64,000 nucleotides of DNA from an uncultured Muribaculaceae bacterium (lineage in GTDB: Bacteria > Bacteroidota > Bacteroidia > Bacteroidales > Muribaculaceae). Shown one piece after another: positions 63,238 through 64,000 of this stretch. Under the pieces are notes generated by a model. That model ran no database searches. It saw only the letters and a program-made list of their open reading frames with translations, and was not told where the DNA came from. A program made the position numbers and the translations under genes. The stretch spans positions 19,041 through 83,040 of the forward strand of contig CAJTQV010000014.1 in NCBI GenBank assembly GCA_910578385.1, read 5' to 3'. The number at the start of each line of letters is the position of its first letter. The first letter of the stretch is position 1.

Positions 63238-63268
63238 CAAAATTAACGAATCCCCCCGACATTTGCAA
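63238..63268 (-). promoter_or_regulatory. Promoter of the DUF2723 gene
   Basis: Minus strand: TTG (63266-63268), 20-nt spacer, TAATTTTG (63238-63245). Leader of about 110 nt. Confidence 0.8.
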
Positions 63269-63307
63269 CCCCAACCAAAAAAATCTGACCCAAAGCCCTC
63301 CCAGCAG

Positions 63308-63575
63308 GCGCGACGGCAGCCCCCCACGCAAGCGCGACGGCTGCACTTACAGCAAGCGCGACGGTGGTCGCGCCACACCCGGCGAGCCAAGCTCGCCACC
63401 GAGACCAAGCAGCTCCCACACCCGAGCAGCGCAGCAACCCGAACGGACACCTCAGCAAGAGCGGAACCGAGGCCGCCCCGGCTCGAACAGACACCTCAGC
63501 CAGCACCCTCCGGGTCCCACCTTCACCAGGCCGGGGGCGAGCTTGGCTCGCCGGCTGTGCCGCGACCACCGTCGC
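63308..63575. repeat. GC-rich repeat block upstream of the DUF2723 gene and behind the rRNA operon
   Basis: Three tandem units of 24 nt begin GCGCGACGG at 63308, 63332 and 63356. A 40-nt inverted repeat (63358-63397 with 63536-63575, about 38/40 matching) contains GGCGAGCCAAGCTCGCC. Inside the loop, CGAAC(A/G)GACACCTCAGC occurs twice, about 45 nt apart. No protein is supported; the open frames are repeat artefacts. Confidence 0.75.
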
Positions 63576-63635
63576 GGGTAGGGGCCTCCACAAGGCCATC
63601 GGCGCGCTGGCCCAGCGGCTCCGTCCGGTACAGAC

Positions 63636-63666
63636 AAAAAAAAGCCTCAGATCTCTCTGAGGCTTT
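63636..63666 (-). terminator. Terminator of the rRNA operon
   Basis: AAAGCCTCAGA / TCTGAGGCTTT with a 4-nt loop, then a T-run on the minus strand, directly after 5S. Confidence 0.9.
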
Positions 63667-63667
63667 G

Positions 63668-63777
<110 letters not shown>

Positions 63778-63905
63778 AATATCGTAAAGAGACTTGACAC
63801 CGGAAGCGCGGGAACAAGTGGAAACCAGAGTCTCCGAGTCCAAAGGACTTCTTGTGTTTGTTTCGGTTTCTGTCCCGGACCTTGGTCCGGAACTGATTCC
63901 TTACA

Positions 63906-64000
63906 CGGAACGTCGGGCAATTAGTACCGCTCGGCTGAACGCGTCACCACGCTGACACCTGCGGCCTATCTACGTCGTCGTCTTCAACGGCCCTTGAACG
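63906..64000 (-). rRNA. rrl: 23S ribosomal RNA, 3' end only
   Basis: The minus strand reads GATAGGCCGCAGGTGTCAGC and GCCGAGCGGTACTAATTGCC, the 3'-terminal region of 23S. The gene continues past the right edge; the exact 3' end is approximate. The gap to 5S (about 128 nt) holds no other gene. Confidence 0.93.

Noticed and set aside
63243..63599. 118-codon and neighbouring frames in the GC-rich repeat block
   Set aside because: Frames are by-products of repeats and GC bias; no start signal.

Overview
The window is a chromosomal segment of a Bacteroidales bacterium, most likely of the family Muribaculaceae or a close relative. The evidence is direct: at least nine start regions carry the Bacteroidetes promoter pattern (a TTG-containing -33 box, 19 to 23 nt, then TAnnTTTG). 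There are four secreted proteins with Bacteroidetes C-terminal sorting tails, an hmuRSTUV-type haem locus, DUF4831, DUF4271 and DUF2723 proteins, a TPR/AraC hybrid regulator, and Bacteroidales gene neighbourhoods such as pdxJ-exbB-exbD-tonB. No CRISPR array, insertion sequence or tRNA was seen. The family assignment is an inference from coding style and GC content.

Layout. 1-5.0 kb: a truncated AAA-ATPase-like gene, then two tandem, partly identical SusE/SusF-like secreted proteins on the minus strand. 5.3-15.7 kb: a plus-strand anaerobic haem-use operon (PepSY membrane protein, calycin-like lipoprotein, TonB-dependent receptor HmuR, CobN-like HmuS, then HmuT, HmuU, HmuV). 15.8-19.9 kb: a small gene plus GNAT acetyltransferase pair, and an AT-rich BspA/BIG2 surface protein. 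20.3-24.0 kb: an ECF sigma factor, a membrane-anchored probable regulator, a small secreted protein and an outer-membrane beta-barrel. 24.1-44.4 kb: mostly housekeeping (Rpn-like nuclease, nnr, xseAB, fba, galM, an MFS transporter, nadK, pdxJ, secG, lptE, exbB/exbD/tonB), interrupted by a lone phage-portal-like gene at 34.7-36.2 kb. 44.5-50.4 kb: a secreted sorting-tail protein, a TPR/AraC regulator and a succinate CoA-transferase. 50.4-63.1 kb: miaB, a coiled-coil protein, a large receiver-like/PEP-binding protein, hemD, DUF4271, and a surface-sugar cluster (SDR epimerase, polysaccharide deacetylase, DUF2723 glycosyltransferase-like). 63.2-64 kb: a GC-rich repeat block and the 3' end of an rRNA operon (5S and 23S, minus strand).

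The most striking observation is a roughly 310-320 nt structured RNA present twice on the minus strand (about 2717-3038 and 19911-20217). Each copy starts from a near-identical promoter (TTG, 20 nt, TAACTTTG, then CAGACCG at the likely start site). Each has the same order of helices. Two helices have unrelated sequence in the two copies but keep their base pairing, including a GNRA-capped hairpin. Each ends in a pseudoknot-like domain closed by a CGTGAGG/CCTC(A/G)CG stem and a U-run. Each copy lies directly upstream of a gene or operon for a secreted sorting-tail protein. This looks like either a leader/attenuator controlling surface proteins or a free ncRNA family. I do not recognise it as a named class.

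How the genes work together: HmuR imports haem across the outer membrane with TonB/ExbB/ExbD energy (a general set lies at 42.6-44.4 kb), and HmuS with its membrane partners HmuT, HmuU and HmuV is expected to release its iron. The sorting-tail proteins would leave through a type IX secretion system, whose machinery is not in the window. The 57-63 kb cluster probably modifies surface glycans or glycoproteins.
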